Origin: Streptomyces brevispora
Lineage (GTDB): Bacteria > Actinomycetota > Actinomycetes > Streptomycetales > Streptomycetaceae
Assembly (NCBI RefSeq): GCF_007829885.1
Contig: NZ_VIWW01000001.1
Span: 1 to 64,000, forward strand
Reading direction: 5' to 3'
DNA length: 64,000 bases
The position numbers were made by a program, and so were the translations under genes. The notes below the pieces were generated by a model. The model saw nothing but the letters and a program-made list of their open reading frames with translations, was not told the origin of the DNA and ran no database searches. Below, piece by piece: positions 51,080-59,536 of the stretch (positions are counted from its first letter, which is position 1; every line of letters begins with the position of its first letter).

Positions 51080-51628
51080 ATGACGTCTCGCGTGCTCTAC
51101 CTGTTCGGCTCCGCCGCCCCGCCCGTCCTCGAGGCGGCACATGTCGTGGAGGATGCGCAGGCCCGCGGCTGGGATGTGTGCCTCGGGCTGACGCCGACGG
51201 CCGCGCGGTGGCTGGAACCGCAGCGGCCGGAACTGGAGCGACTGACCGGCCACCCGGTCCGGTCGGAGTACAAGATGCCGGGCAGCCCGGACATTTGGCC
51301 GAAGGCTGACGTGATCCTCGTCGCACCCGCCACGTTCAACACGGTCAACGAGTGGGCCCTCGGCCTGACGTCGAAGTTCGTTGTGGGGGTCGCGGCAGAG
51401 GCGATAGGGAAACGGATTCCGGCCTTGGCCATGCCGTGTGTGAACGCCGCCTACGTGCGGCATCCCCAGTTCGACCGGTCGGTGGAAGTGCTGCAGGGTG
51501 CGGGGGTGCGGGTGTTGTACGGCCCTGGCGGCTTCGAGCCGAATGAACCGGGTGAGCGGCGGCCGGAGGGGTTCCCGTGGGAGCGCGCTCTCGACGCGGT
51601 CGGCGCCATTGCCGGTGGGCGGTCGTAG
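51080..51628 (+). CDS. Flavoprotein (phosphopantothenoylcysteine-decarboxylase fold)
   Basis: The 182-residue protein has the HFCD flavoprotein fold found in Dfp, EpiD and LanD-type decarboxylases. The opening VLYLFGSAAPPVLEA is the FMN phosphate region. ADVILVAPATFNTVNEWALG carries the conserved PATxNT-like block, and ALAMPCVNAAYVRHPQFD lies where the substrate clamp sits. The active-site His of decarboxylases is not obvious, so catalysis is uncertain. It is followed after nine bases by a tiny gene, and is divergent from the XRE-TPR regulator. Confidence 0.88.
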   Translation: MTSRVLYLFGSAAPPVLEAAHVVEDAQARGWDVCLGLTPTAARWLEPQRPELERLTGHPVRSEYKMPGSPDIWPKADVILVAPATFNTVNEWALGLTSKFVVGVAAEAIGKRIPALAMPCVNAAYVRHPQFDRSVEVLQGAGVRVLYGPGGFEPNEPGERRPEGFPWERALDAVGAIAGGRS

Positions 51629-51637
51629 TCTGTTCGT

Positions 51638-51814
51638 ATGCCCGTTCCCACTCCTGCCCGTCCCGCTGCGCGCTCGCTGGCCGCGGTGAACGCGGACATT
51701 CGCGCCCTGTGGCAGCGGGGCGGCCGCCTGTCGCCGGAGGGGCGCCGGGAGTACGAGCGGCTGCTCGCGGAGTGGGCCGCGGTGGTGCGCGGCGATGCCG
51801 TCGAGGCCGCGTGA
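51638..51814 (+). CDS. Small hypothetical protein downstream of the flavoprotein
   Basis: This encodes 58 residues, starting nine bases after the flavoprotein stop. It is a basic, helical-looking protein with RSLAAVNADIRALWQRGGRL and EYERLLAEWAAVVRG. The close spacing and consistent codon usage support a real gene. No family was recognised; its operon position implies a link with the flavoprotein. Confidence 0.6.
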   Translation: MPVPTPARPAARSLAAVNADIRALWQRGGRLSPEGRREYERLLAEWAAVVRGDAVEAA

Positions 51815-51851
51815 CCTGCGGCTGACTGTCGTCGATGCTGTCCCGCGTGGC

Positions 51852-51879
51852 CTTCAGGCTTCAGGCTTCAGGCTTCAGG
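51852..51879. repeat. Four perfect tandem copies of CTTCAGG
   Basis: The seven-base unit repeats at 51852, 51859, 51866 and 51873 without mismatch. It lies between the small gene ending at 51814 and a hydrolase remnant. Simple repeats of this kind are uncommon in Streptomyces intergenic DNA. Confidence 0.85.
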
Positions 51880-51896
51880 TCAAGGGTGTGCGGGTG

Positions 51897-52166
51897 TCAC
51901 CTGGGAGCCGTCACGAACTGCCGGATCGCCAGGGCCAGCCGCTCCGGCTGGTCCAGCGGGACGAGCGTGCGGCTGTCCGCGATCGCGACCAGCCGCCCTT
52001 GCGGGAGGAGCGCCGCGAGGCGCCGGCCGTGTTCGGGCGGCATCACGCGGTCCCCGGCCGCCCAGACGACGAGTGCGGGCCGCGTGAAGGACGGCAGGAG
52101 CCCGCGCCCCCGTGCCCGCCGGAGCGGGAACGGGGGCAGTCCGGACCTCGGCCTCGGTGCCGTCAC
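51897..52166 (-). pseudogene. C-terminal remnant of an alpha/beta-hydrolase
   Basis: The frame ends with a good hydrolase C-terminus: RPALVVWAAGDRVMPPEHGR includes the acid-residue strand, and ADSRTLVPLDQPERLALAI sits where the His loop and last helix belong, though the usual catalytic His is replaced by Arg or Thr. The first 180 or so residues, with the nucleophile, are missing. The GTG at 52166 overlaps the stop of a small upstream ORF but probably has no biological meaning. Confidence 0.68.
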
Positions 52167-52321
52167 TCGGTCTCGACGAAAGGCGGAAGATCGGGTTCGA
52201 CGAACAGCCCCTGGTAGCGCGGTGTCGGTACGGCCTCGACACGGCCGGGGGCCTCGGCCGCCGAGCCCGCGGCGCTCTCGTCCGAGCGCCGCTGAACCTG
52301 GCGGGGCGGGGTATCAGCCAT
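52163..52321 (-). CDS. Small hypothetical protein
   Basis: This is a 52-residue open frame with a good Shine-Dalgarno sequence (GGAG) six bases before its ATG. The protein is hydrophilic with an acidic C-terminus (YQGLFVEPDLPPFVETE). I do not recognise it. It is followed directly by the hydrolase remnant. A precursor-peptide role was considered, but there is no maturation enzyme nearby. Confidence 0.4.
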   Translation of the reverse strand: MADTPPRQVQRRSDESAAGSAAEAPGRVEAVPTPRYQGLFVEPDLPPFVETE

Positions 52322-52527
52322 CGGGTCTCCTGTACATCGCAGTTGCTGTGATAGCCCCGTGGCCGGCCGGTCCGCGGACAGCGGCGACGACGGGGGTGTG
52401 GCATCGTCCCGGTCCCGCGCCCACCAGGGCACCGGTATCCGACGAGGCTTGCAGAGACTATCCGTTGCCGCTGGTCCGGCCGTCGGCACCGTCGCCGGTG
52501 CGCCCCGTTTTTGCCTTCACGGGCGCA

Positions 52528-53352
52528 TCAGTAGGCGACGACCGCCCAGACCAGCGCCGCCGCGACCGCCGTCGCGTAGCAGCCGACAGCGGCCCGCACG
52601 ACGGACACGCGGGTGTGTGCGCTCCACGATGTCATGACCAGGAGGCGGGCCAGTACCGGAAGCACCAGAACGGCGTGGAGACTGACGCCGTGCAGGGGTT
52701 TGAGCGACGCCGTGGAGGTGTAACCCGCCAACTGATTTCCGGTGCGGGTGAGATAGACGCCGCGCGCGATCATGGCCGCCCCCGACAGCAGCCCGATGAC
52801 GAGAATCCCGCAGCCCGCCCGCAGTGCGAGCGCCATGCCGGGCGGTCCCGCGGGCCGCCGGAGGAACGCGGCGGCCGAGAGGACGGAGAGAATGACGACC
52901 AGTACTCCCCCGCCGACGGCCAGCGCCATGGACACCCCTGTGTCGAACGGGGTCTCCATGTTGAAGTGGGACGGCACTCGGCGCCATGCCTGGACGGTGA
53001 TCCCGGCGACCTCCAGCACGCAGTCCGCGGCGAACACCCCCAGCAGCACGGTCCGGGCGCGCACACCGATCCGCAGGTACGAGGAGACCCAGGCGATCGC
53101 GATGAGTGTCAGGCCGAAGGAGAGACCGAAGGTGACGGGTTTGCGCCAGGACACCGGGCCGTCCCAGGAGCCGCCGCCTGCGACGAGGACGACGAGATGC
53201 ACTAGTCCCGACGCGATGAGCACGGCCCCCGTCGCGTAGCAGATCCCCTCGACCGGGCGTATGTCATGACGAGGGTGCAAGGGCGTGGACGGGCGGTGGA
53301 CGCGGTCGTCCGCCCGTCCGGCCGGGGTTGTTGCTGCGGTCCGGTTCTCCAT
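52528..53352 (-). CDS. Multi-pass membrane protein of unknown function
   Basis: The 274-residue protein has about seven hydrophobic helices after a hydrophilic 40-residue N-terminus. Conserved-looking motifs are GGGSWDGPVSWRKPVTFGLSF, HFNMETPFDTGVSM and LKPLHGVSLHAVLVLP, whose His and Trp residues recall small actinobacterial membrane proteins without assigned role. No enzyme family is recognisable. The gene lies between decayed genes on both sides. Confidence 0.78.
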   Translation of the reverse strand: MENRTAATTPAGRADDRVHRPSTPLHPRHDIRPVEGICYATGAVLIASGLVHLVVLVAGGGSWDGPVSWRKPVTFGLSFGLTLIAIAWVSSYLRIGVRARTVLLGVFAADCVLEVAGITVQAWRRVPSHFNMETPFDTGVSMALAVGGGVLVVILSVLSAAAFLRRPAGPPGMALALRAGCGILVIGLLSGAAMIARGVYLTRTGNQLAGYTSTASLKPLHGVSLHAVLVLPVLARLLVMTSWSAHTRVSVVRAAVGCYATAVAAALVWAVVAY

Positions 53353-53454
53353 GGTGCGCAGGATCTCCCGGCCGGGTGCGGGCGTCGTCGTACGCCGGAA
53401 GGCGGTGGCCGTACGCCCGGTGGAGTAGCGGCGGGTCCCGGACCACGCACCGCT

Positions 53455-54074
53455 TCACCGGGCGGAGCGGTCCTCCTGCAACTGGGCGTACGGGACACGG
53501 GAGATCTCCCGTACGCCTCCGAAGGTGCCCCACTCGTCCTTGCCGAGCCGGGTCAGTGGGCGCAGCCTGGTGACTTCCGGATGCCCGTCCGTCATGACGT
53601 CCTCGTCGACCACGGCATGCACCACACGGCCGAAGACGACCGTGGAGTCGCCGAGCAGGACCGTGCTGCGCAGCTCGCATTCGAGGGCCACCGGTGAACC
53701 CGCCACCCGCGGTGGCTTCACCTTCAGGCTGGGTTCCGGCTCGACGCCGACGGCGGGGAACTCGCTGACACCGCGAGGAAAGTCGGTCGCGGTCGCGTTG
53801 ATCTGCTCGAAGAGGTGCTCCGGGACGGAGTTGACCACGAAGGAGCCGGTCTCCTCGAGGTTGCGCAGCGAGTCCTTGCGCCCGACCGAGGTGAACTGGA
53901 CGACGGGCGGGCTCACGCAGGCGATCGTGAAGAAGAGTGCGGTGCGAGGTTGGCGGTTTCGCCGTCCGGGGTGACGGTGGAGATCCAGGTGATGGGCCGG
54001 GGAACGACCACGGCGGTGAGCAGCCGGTAGAACGTGCCCCGGTCCGTGCACGAGGGATCGAAGTCGATGCGCAT
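53455..54074 (-). pseudogene. Frameshifted flavin reductase (DIM6/NTAB type)
   Basis: The gene reads normally from the ATG at 54074 (RIDFDPSCTDRGTFYRLLTA, then VVVPRPITWISTVTPDG and NLAPHS) but then stops early. The continuation FFTIACVSPPVVQFTSVGRK runs in the next frame to the natural stop at 53455. One base is missing close to 53936, in CTCTTCTTC. The C-terminal half has the normal EFPAVGVEPEPSL and GRVVHAVVDEDV segments of flavin reductase-like proteins. It is either a recent pseudogene or a sequencing error. Confidence 0.8.
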
Positions 54075-54105
54075 GGCACCGAGTGTGCCGCTCTCCTCGC
54101 AGGCC

Positions 54106-54483
54106 CTACGCCTCGGTGTCGCCCGGGTCGTCGGTGCCGAACTGCTCGGCCCGCAGGGCGAGGTCCTGCAGCACGTCCGCGGACGTCACGTCCGTCTGCC
54201 CCGAGTCGTGCACCTGCGCCAGCATCGCGAACGCCAGGGTGAACGCTCCGACCAACTGCTCCACCGCGCCCCCGACCTCGCGGCCGACCAGCCCCACCAC
54301 GTCCTCGATCGTGGCGTCCTCGGGGATGGCGATCCGTGGCATCGTCTCGTTCAGCAGGGCCGTCACCACGGTCGAGTCGTTGCTCGGGTCGCCGCGGTCC
54401 GGGTTCTCCTCCAAGAGCCTGCGCATCTCGCCCGCTTCGGTGAGGATGCCGATCACACGCTTCACGACTTCGCTCTGCTCCAT
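54106..54483 (-). CDS. Hypothetical protein
   Basis: This encodes a 125-residue acidic, mostly helical protein (VVKRVIGILTEAGEMRRLLE; VGLVGREVGGAVEQLVGAFT). I do not recognise a family, and there is no signal peptide or membrane helix. Codon usage is typical of the genome. It is divergent from the universal stress protein gene, with 281 bases between starts. Confidence 0.65.
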   Translation of the reverse strand: MEQSEVVKRVIGILTEAGEMRRLLEENPDRGDPSNDSTVVTALLNETMPRIAIPEDATIEDVVGLVGREVGGAVEQLVGAFTLAFAMLAQVHDSGQTDVTSADVLQDLALRAEQFGTDDPGDTEA

Positions 54484-54707
54484 CCCGCGAGCATAGGCGC
54501 AGGCACGGCGAGCGACGAGGACAACGGCGTTCGGCGGTCCGCTGTGCCGGACCAGGTGGCCGACCGGCTCCGCCGCTCCTTGCTCGGTGTGACGATGATC
54601 CGGACTGCCCGTACGCCCGCGGCATACGTGGCCGGCGGCCGGCGGGACCTGCGCGGCCGTCCCCCGCCTCGGCAGCGGGCATCGGCCGGCCGTACCGTAC
54701 GGGGTAC

Positions 54708-54737
54708 GTCCCGGGCGCACGCGTACCGGCCCGGGAC
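54708..54737. promoter_or_regulatory. Inverted repeat upstream of the universal stress protein
   Basis: GTCCCGGGC (54708-54716) and GCCCGGGAC (54729-54737) are perfect arms with a 12-base spacer, ending 27 bases before the ATG. A second repeat, GTACC...GGTAC, lies just before at 54692-54707. These may be operator sites or a leader hairpin. Confidence 0.4.
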
Positions 54738-54764
54738 ACGCAACACCGGACTCCGGAGGCAGCC

Positions 54765-55628
54765 ATGACCAGCACCCAGCTTCCCGTGATCGCCGCGGTC
54801 GACGGGTCGGCACCCAGCCGCGACGCACTGGACTGGGCGGCCCGCGAGGCGGTCGGCCGGGGGTTTCCGCTGGTGGTCGTGCACGCGCTCCAGCGCACCC
54901 GGCGGGCCGGCCACGAGGCGCAGCAGCGCGAGGCGGAGGAACTGCTCACGGAGTCCGTGCGCCGGGTGAACGAGATCGCTCCCGGGCTGCACCCGACGAC
55001 GCTCGCGCCGCTCGACTTCCCGGCGGCCGCTCTGACCTCGCTCAGCCGCGCCGCGTCGATGGTGGTGGTCGGCTCGCGCGGGCTCGGCGGCTTCCGCTCC
55101 CTGATGCTGGGTTCCAACAGCCTGGCGACCGCGTCGATGGCCCGGTGCCCCGTGGTCGTCGTCCACGGCGGGCGGCTCGCGGAGGGCCCGGAGGAGACCG
55201 CGGAGGTCTCCTCGGACGTCGTCGCGGGCGTGGCCGCCGACGAGAGCAGCGAGTCGGTGCTGGAGTTCGCCTTCGAGGCGGCCGCGTCGCGCCCCGGTGC
55301 GCGGTTGCGGATCGTGCACGGCTGGACGATGTTCTCCTCGATGCTGTCGGGCGGACCCGTTTTCGACCGGGACGCGGCGGCCGACGCGGCCGAGCGCACC
55401 CTCGCCGAGCTGACCGCGGGCCGGCGGGAGCAATACCCGCAGGTCGAGGTCATGAGGGAGCCCGTGAACGGCTCCGCGTCGCACACGCTCGTCGCGGCGT
55501 CGGCGACCGCGGCCCTGACGGTGATCGGTCGGCGCAGGGGTGGTGAGTCGCTCGGTCTCGGCCTTTCCCCGGTGGCGCAGACCACGCTCACCCATGCGCG
55601 GGGCCCGGTGGCCGTGGTCCCCGGCTGA
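54765..55628 (+). CDS. Universal stress protein (two Usp domains)
   Basis: The 287-residue protein has two tandem UspA domains (about 6-140 and 152-286). Each opens with a strand and Asp (VIAAVDGSAPSRDALDWAAR; VAGVAADESSESVLEFAFEA). The first ends in the ATP-binding loop VVGSRGLGGFRSLMLGSNS; the second has the weaker VIGRRRGGESLGLGLSPVAQ. Such proteins act in hypoxia, starvation or dormancy responses. GGAGG precedes the ATG by six bases. It is monocistronic. Confidence 0.93.
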   Translation: MTSTQLPVIAAVDGSAPSRDALDWAAREAVGRGFPLVVVHALQRTRRAGHEAQQREAEELLTESVRRVNEIAPGLHPTTLAPLDFPAAALTSLSRAASMVVVGSRGLGGFRSLMLGSNSLATASMARCPVVVVHGGRLAEGPEETAEVSSDVVAGVAADESSESVLEFAFEAAASRPGARLRIVHGWTMFSSMLSGGPVFDRDAAADAAERTLAELTAGRREQYPQVEVMREPVNGSASHTLVAASATAALTVIGRRRGGESLGLGLSPVAQTTLTHARGPVAVVPG

Positions 55629-55744
55629 CCGCCCTCCTTCCGGGTCCCGCACCGCCTTCGGCGCCGCCCGCGCACGGCCGTTCCCGGCCCGCCGGGGGGT
55701 GCACGACACTTGGCCCCTGACGCCCGCGGGCACAGACTGACCCG

Positions 55745-56248
55745 ATGACGCAGCGCGTGGATCTCTCGACCGTGATGGACCGGATCTCCATCGATGCCGT
55801 GATCACCGGCTACGCGGTGGCGGTGGACGACGGCGAATGGACGGACTACCAAGCACTGTTCACCCCGGACGGCCGCGCCGACTACCGCACCGCGGGCGGC
55901 ATCGAAGGGCCCGCCTCCGAGGTCGCGCAATGGCTCTCCCGGACGATGCTGCTCTTTCCCGTACGGCAGCATCTGATCGTCAACCGCCGCCTCGACCTCC
56001 AGGATCTCGGCGGCTACCCGGGTGACGGCGCCCAGGTGCAGGCCGACTACATGAATCCGATGCGGCTCGGGAACGACGCCGAGGGCGCCGGGAACGGCGG
56101 CGGCGAAGCCCCGCCGACCGCACCGAACTTCGTCTCGGGCGGGCGGTACGTCTTCGATCTGCTCCGTACGGAGAGCGGCTGGCGGATCCGGGGCGTGACC
56201 GTGCACGAGAAGTGGCGGAGCCTGTCGGGCACCCTTGTCACCGGCTGA
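55745..56248 (+). CDS. SnoaL/NTF2-like protein
   Basis: The 167-residue protein has an NTF2-like cone fold of the SnoaL_4 type: an early helix with YAVAVDDGEWTDYQALFTPD, a central HLIVNRRLDL strand and the FVSGGRYVFDLLRTESGWRI pair. Homologues include aromatic-ring hydroxylase beta subunits and polyketide cyclases. No conserved catalytic pair could be identified, so function is open. It lies 97 bases upstream of lnt on the same strand. Confidence 0.87.
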   Translation: MTQRVDLSTVMDRISIDAVITGYAVAVDDGEWTDYQALFTPDGRADYRTAGGIEGPASEVAQWLSRTMLLFPVRQHLIVNRRLDLQDLGGYPGDGAQVQADYMNPMRLGNDAEGAGNGGGEAPPTAPNFVSGGRYVFDLLRTESGWRIRGVTVHEKWRSLSGTLVTG

Positions 56249-56345
56249 TCCGCGCCGGTCCGCTTCCGCGGCCCCACACTGGGGGAGAACAGGGGAACGG
56301 GTTCCCGAAGGACCCTGGGATGCGGGCAGGACGAGGAGGCACGGC

Positions 56346-57989
56346 ATGCGGATCGGGGCCGGGCAGCGGCACGAGTGGGGCGAACGAGTACTCGGTTCCG
56401 CCGTGTGGCGTGGCATCGTCGCGCTCCTCGCCGGTGCGCTGCCGGCGCTCGCGTTCCCCGCTCCTTCGCTGTGGTGGTTCGCCTACGTCGCCCTGGTCCC
56501 CCTGCTGCTGCTGATCCGGTCCGCCGGTACGGGCCGCCGGGCGGCGATCGACGGGTGGCTCGGCGGCACCGGTTACATGCTGGCCGTGCACCACTGGCTG
56601 ATGCCGAGTCTCCATGTGTTCATCGTGGTGCTGGCGGCGCTGCTCGGTCTGTTGTGGGCCCCGTGGGGCCTGCTGGTCTTCCGCCTGCTGGGCCGGCCGT
56701 TGTCCGGAGCCGCTGTGGTGGCAGCCGTGATCGTGGTGGCGTGCGGCTGGCTGATGATCGAACTGGTCCGCTCCTGGGATGCGCTCGGCGGTCCCTGGGG
56801 GCTGCTGGGCGCGAGCCAGTGGCAGGTGACACCCGCGCTCCGGCTGGCCTCGGTGGGCGGGGTCTGGCTGGTGAGCCTGCTGGTGGTGGCGGTGAACACG
56901 GCGATCACCGTGCTGCTGATGGCCTCTGCCGCCCGCACGATGGCCGTCGTCTCACTTGTGGTGGGCGCCGTGGTGGTGGGCGCGGTGTGGATGTGGGCGC
57001 CGCAGCCGGAGCGGTCGGGAGTGGCCCGGATCGCCGTCGTACAGCCCGGTGTCGTCGAGGGGCCCGGCAGTGTGCAGCGCCGCTTCGCACGCAGTGAGGA
57101 GCTGACGCGCTCGCTGGCGGGCCGGGACCTCGACCTGGTCGTGTGGGGCGAGAGCAGCGTCACGGTGGATCCGGTCCGGCGGCCCGCTGTCGCGGCCCGG
57201 ATCGCGGCGCTGTCAAGCCTGGTGGGCGCGGATGTGCTGGTGAACGTGGACGCCCGGCAGACCGATGCCTCGGGCCGGACCGGAATCTTCAAGCGCGCCG
57301 TGCTGGTGGGTCCGCAGGGGCTGACCGGAGACCGCTACGACAAGATGCGGCTGGTTCCCTTCGGCGAGTACGTCCCGGCCCGTTCGGCGCTCGGCTGGGT
57401 CACCTCGATGGGCAGGGCGGCGGGCGAGGACCGGCTGCGCGGCACGCGGCAGGTCATCATGACGCTGCCCCGTGCGAACGCACTGCGCATCGGCCCGCTG
57501 ATCTGTTTCGAGTCCGCGTTTCCCGATATGAGCCGTCAGCTGACCCGGCACGGTGCGCAGGTGCTCATCGCCCAGTCCTCCACCACGTCCTTCCAGCACA
57601 GCTGGGCGCCCGCCCAGCACGCCTCGCTCGGAGCTCTGCGGGCCGCCGAGAACGGCCGCCCGATGGTGCACGCCACGCTCACAGGTGTCAGTGCGGTGTA
57701 CGGCCCGCAGGGTGAGCGGGTCGGCGCTCCGCTCGGCACGGACACGAGCGGGGCCGCTGTGTTCGCCGTACCCCTGGCACGGGGCACCACCCTGTATGTC
57801 CGGCTGGGTGACTGGCCGTTGTACGGCGCGCTGGGTGTCCTTGCCGCGTTCTGCGCCTTCGAAGGGGTGCGGTCCGTGCGCGGACCCGGCCGGTCCGCAC
57901 CGGTGGGCGCCGTCGCCGCGGACGGCGGAGCGGCGTCCGTGCGGCCCGACTGCCCGGCATCGGAGTCCGATCCGCCCGACGGCTCGTGA
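56346..57989 (+). CDS. lnt: Apolipoprotein N-acyltransferase
   Basis: Lnt adds the third acyl chain to the N-terminal cysteine of lipoproteins, at the outer face of the cytoplasmic membrane. The 547-residue protein has about seven N-terminal helices and a nitrilase-type catalytic domain (about 225-480). The triad is visible: E269 in VVWGESSV, K333 in YDKMRLVPFGE and C387 in LICFESAF. The C-terminus ends with one helix and a charged tail. The ATG at 56346 is the best start; earlier in-frame codons lack family support. Confidence 0.94.
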   Translation: MRIGAGQRHEWGERVLGSAVWRGIVALLAGALPALAFPAPSLWWFAYVALVPLLLLIRSAGTGRRAAIDGWLGGTGYMLAVHHWLMPSLHVFIVVLAALLGLLWAPWGLLVFRLLGRPLSGAAVVAAVIVVACGWLMIELVRSWDALGGPWGLLGASQWQVTPALRLASVGGVWLVSLLVVAVNTAITVLLMASAARTMAVVSLVVGAVVVGAVWMWAPQPERSGVARIAVVQPGVVEGPGSVQRRFARSEELTRSLAGRDLDLVVWGESSVTVDPVRRPAVAARIAALSSLVGADVLVNVDARQTDASGRTGIFKRAVLVGPQGLTGDRYDKMRLVPFGEYVPARSALGWVTSMGRAAGEDRLRGTRQVIMTLPRANALRIGPLICFESAFPDMSRQLTRHGAQVLIAQSSTTSFQHSWAPAQHASLGALRAAENGRPMVHATLTGVSAVYGPQGERVGAPLGTDTSGAAVFAVPLARGTTLYVRLGDWPLYGALGVLAAFCAFEGVRSVRGPGRSAPVGAVAADGGAASVRPDCPASESDPPDGS

Positions 57990-58043
57990 GGTCCCCGCGC
58001 CACTCGTGAGTTCCCCGCGCGGCGGCTCATGAGTAGTGCGCGT

Positions 58044-58403
58044 TCAGAACACGTTCCGGCCAGGGCCGTTCACGGAGACGATGTCGCCCATGGCATCGAC
58101 GGTGAGCGCGATCCGTTCGACCTTGTTGGTCACCCCCAGCACCAGCCACACCACACCCCACAGGAAGCAGCTGAAGACCGTCAGAACGGCGTGCAGCACA
58201 TGGTTCAGGGGGCGGCCCCGGATCATGACGACCTGGGTCTCGGAGCGGGACTCCACACGCCAGCCGCCGGCGATCCGCTGACTGACCGCCCAGTCGAGGA
58301 TCAGGGCACGCTGCACGGCGTCGGGAGGACGGCCGTCCGCCGAGTAGTAGCCGGGCGGGGGCTGGAGCGGACTCCAGCCCTGCGGCTCATGGTGGCGTTT
58401 CAC
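58044..58403 (-). CDS. Small single-pass membrane protein
   Basis: The 119-residue protein has a proline-rich N-terminus (PQGWSPLQPPPGYYSADG) and a region with Trp and Arg. A membrane segment at about residues 72-92 (VLTVFSCFLWGVVWLVLG) is followed by a C-terminal strand region (VERIALTVDAMGDIVSV). The layout is a short soluble domain plus one helix. No family is recognised. It starts 214 bases downstream of the oxidoreductase gene. Confidence 0.7.
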   Translation of the reverse strand: MKRHHEPQGWSPLQPPPGYYSADGRPPDAVQRALILDWAVSQRIAGGWRVESRSETQVVMIRGRPLNHVLHAVLTVFSCFLWGVVWLVLGVTNKVERIALTVDAMGDIVSVNGPGRNVF

Positions 58404-58583
58404 GAGGTCACCTCCACGGGCCGGTGGTCCATCTCCTCACCCTGCATCGGCTCCGGGCCACACGCATCCCGAGGAGCGGCGGACGGGGTCAAGGGGCCGG
58501 CCCGCGCCCGACCCGGACGACCAGCCCCGCACACGGTCGTGCGAGCAGCGCTACGGACAAGCCCGATGCCCAGCCCTGCCCTC

Positions 58584-58619
58584 ACGCACAGCCTCAGCCT
58601 TACGCACAGCCTCAGCCTT
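58584..58619. repeat. Two copies of an 18-base tandem repeat
   Basis: ACGCACAGCCTCAGCCTT occurs at 58584-58601 and 58602-58619, with partial copies on either side. The second copy overlaps the stop codon of the oxidoreductase gene (TTA of plus strand at 58618-58620). Repeat expansion may have altered its 3' end. Confidence 0.85.
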
Positions 58620-59517
58620 ACGCGCAGTCGAGGTCGCGCAGGATGCGCTCGCACAGCTCATGCGTCTCCAGGGCATCCCGGGCGCTCAGCAGCTTCCCGG
58701 CCCGCACGGCGTCCAGGAACGACAGCACGCTCTGCTCGATGCCACGCTGGCGGGCCACCGGTACCCAGTCGCCGCGCCGCCGTATGCTCGGCTGGCCCTT
58801 GTGGTCGATCACCTCGGCGAGGTTGACGACTTCGCGCTTGGAGTCCTGGCCGGAGACCTCCAGCCGTTCCTCGGTCGAGCCGCTGAGCCGGTTCATCGCC
58901 CCGATGGCCGTGAAGCCGTCCCCGGACAGCTGGAGCACCACGTGGTGCATCAGCCCCTCGCGGATCCTGGCCCGTACGACGGTGTGCTCGACGGGCCCGG
59001 GCACCAGGAAGCGCAGGGTGTCGACCACGTGGATGAAGTCGTCGAGAACCATGGTCCGCGGCTCCTCGGGGAGCCCGACCCGGTTCTTCTGCATGATGAT
59101 CAGCTCCCGCGGGTGCTCGACGCACTGGGCGTAGCCGGGCGCCACGCGGCGGTTGAAGCCGACGGCGAGACCGACACCACGTGCCTCGGCCAGCTCCACC
59201 AGCCGCTCGGACTCAGCGAATCCGTACGCGAGGGGCTTGTCGACGTAGGTGGGAACGCCCGCCTCGATCAGCCGGCCGGTGATCTCCGGGTGCACGGCGG
59301 TCGGAGCGTGCACGAACGCCGCGTCCAGCCCCTGGGCGAGCAGCGAGTCAAGGTCGGTGTGGCACTGCCCGGGAGGGATCCGGTGGGTCGCCGCGACCGC
59401 GGCCAGGGTTCCGGGGGTGCGCGTCTGGAGGTGCAGTTCGACCCCCGGCAGGGTGGTGAGCACCGGCAGATACGCCTTCTGCGCGATGTCGCCGAGCCCG
59501 ATACAACCGACCTTCAC
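58618..59517 (-). CDS. Gfo/Idh/MocA-family oxidoreductase
   Basis: The 299-residue protein opens with a dinucleotide-binding loop (VGCIGLGDIAQKAYLPVL) and has the family motif VDKPLAYGF in place of EKP. The C-terminal domain is the usual alpha/beta lobe with the conserved His in DFIHVVDTLRFL. Members oxidise or epimerise sugars, cyclitols and related compounds with NAD(P). The GTG at 59517 starts the classic fold. A tandem repeat crosses the stop codon. It lies just downstream of a broken monooxygenase gene. Confidence 0.9.
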   Translation of the reverse strand: MKVGCIGLGDIAQKAYLPVLTTLPGVELHLQTRTPGTLAAVAATHRIPPGQCHTDLDSLLAQGLDAAFVHAPTAVHPEITGRLIEAGVPTYVDKPLAYGFAESERLVELAEARGVGLAVGFNRRVAPGYAQCVEHPRELIIMQKNRVGLPEEPRTMVLDDFIHVVDTLRFLVPGPVEHTVVRARIREGLMHHVVLQLSGDGFTAIGAMNRLSGSTEERLEVSGQDSKREVVNLAEVIDHKGQPSIRRRGDWVPVARQRGIEQSVLSFLDAVRAGKLLSARDALETHELCERILRDLDCA

Positions 59518-59536
59518 AGGGTCTCCTCCTCGCTGT

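Noticed and set aside
52163..52321. RiPP precursor interpretation of the 52-residue ORF
   Set aside because: No leader motif, core Cys/Ser/Thr pattern or maturation enzyme is found nearby.
53264..56416. 1050-codon minus-strand open frame
   Set aside because: It crosses the flavin reductase, universal stress protein and SnoaL genes in non-coding frames and has no domain-like stretches.
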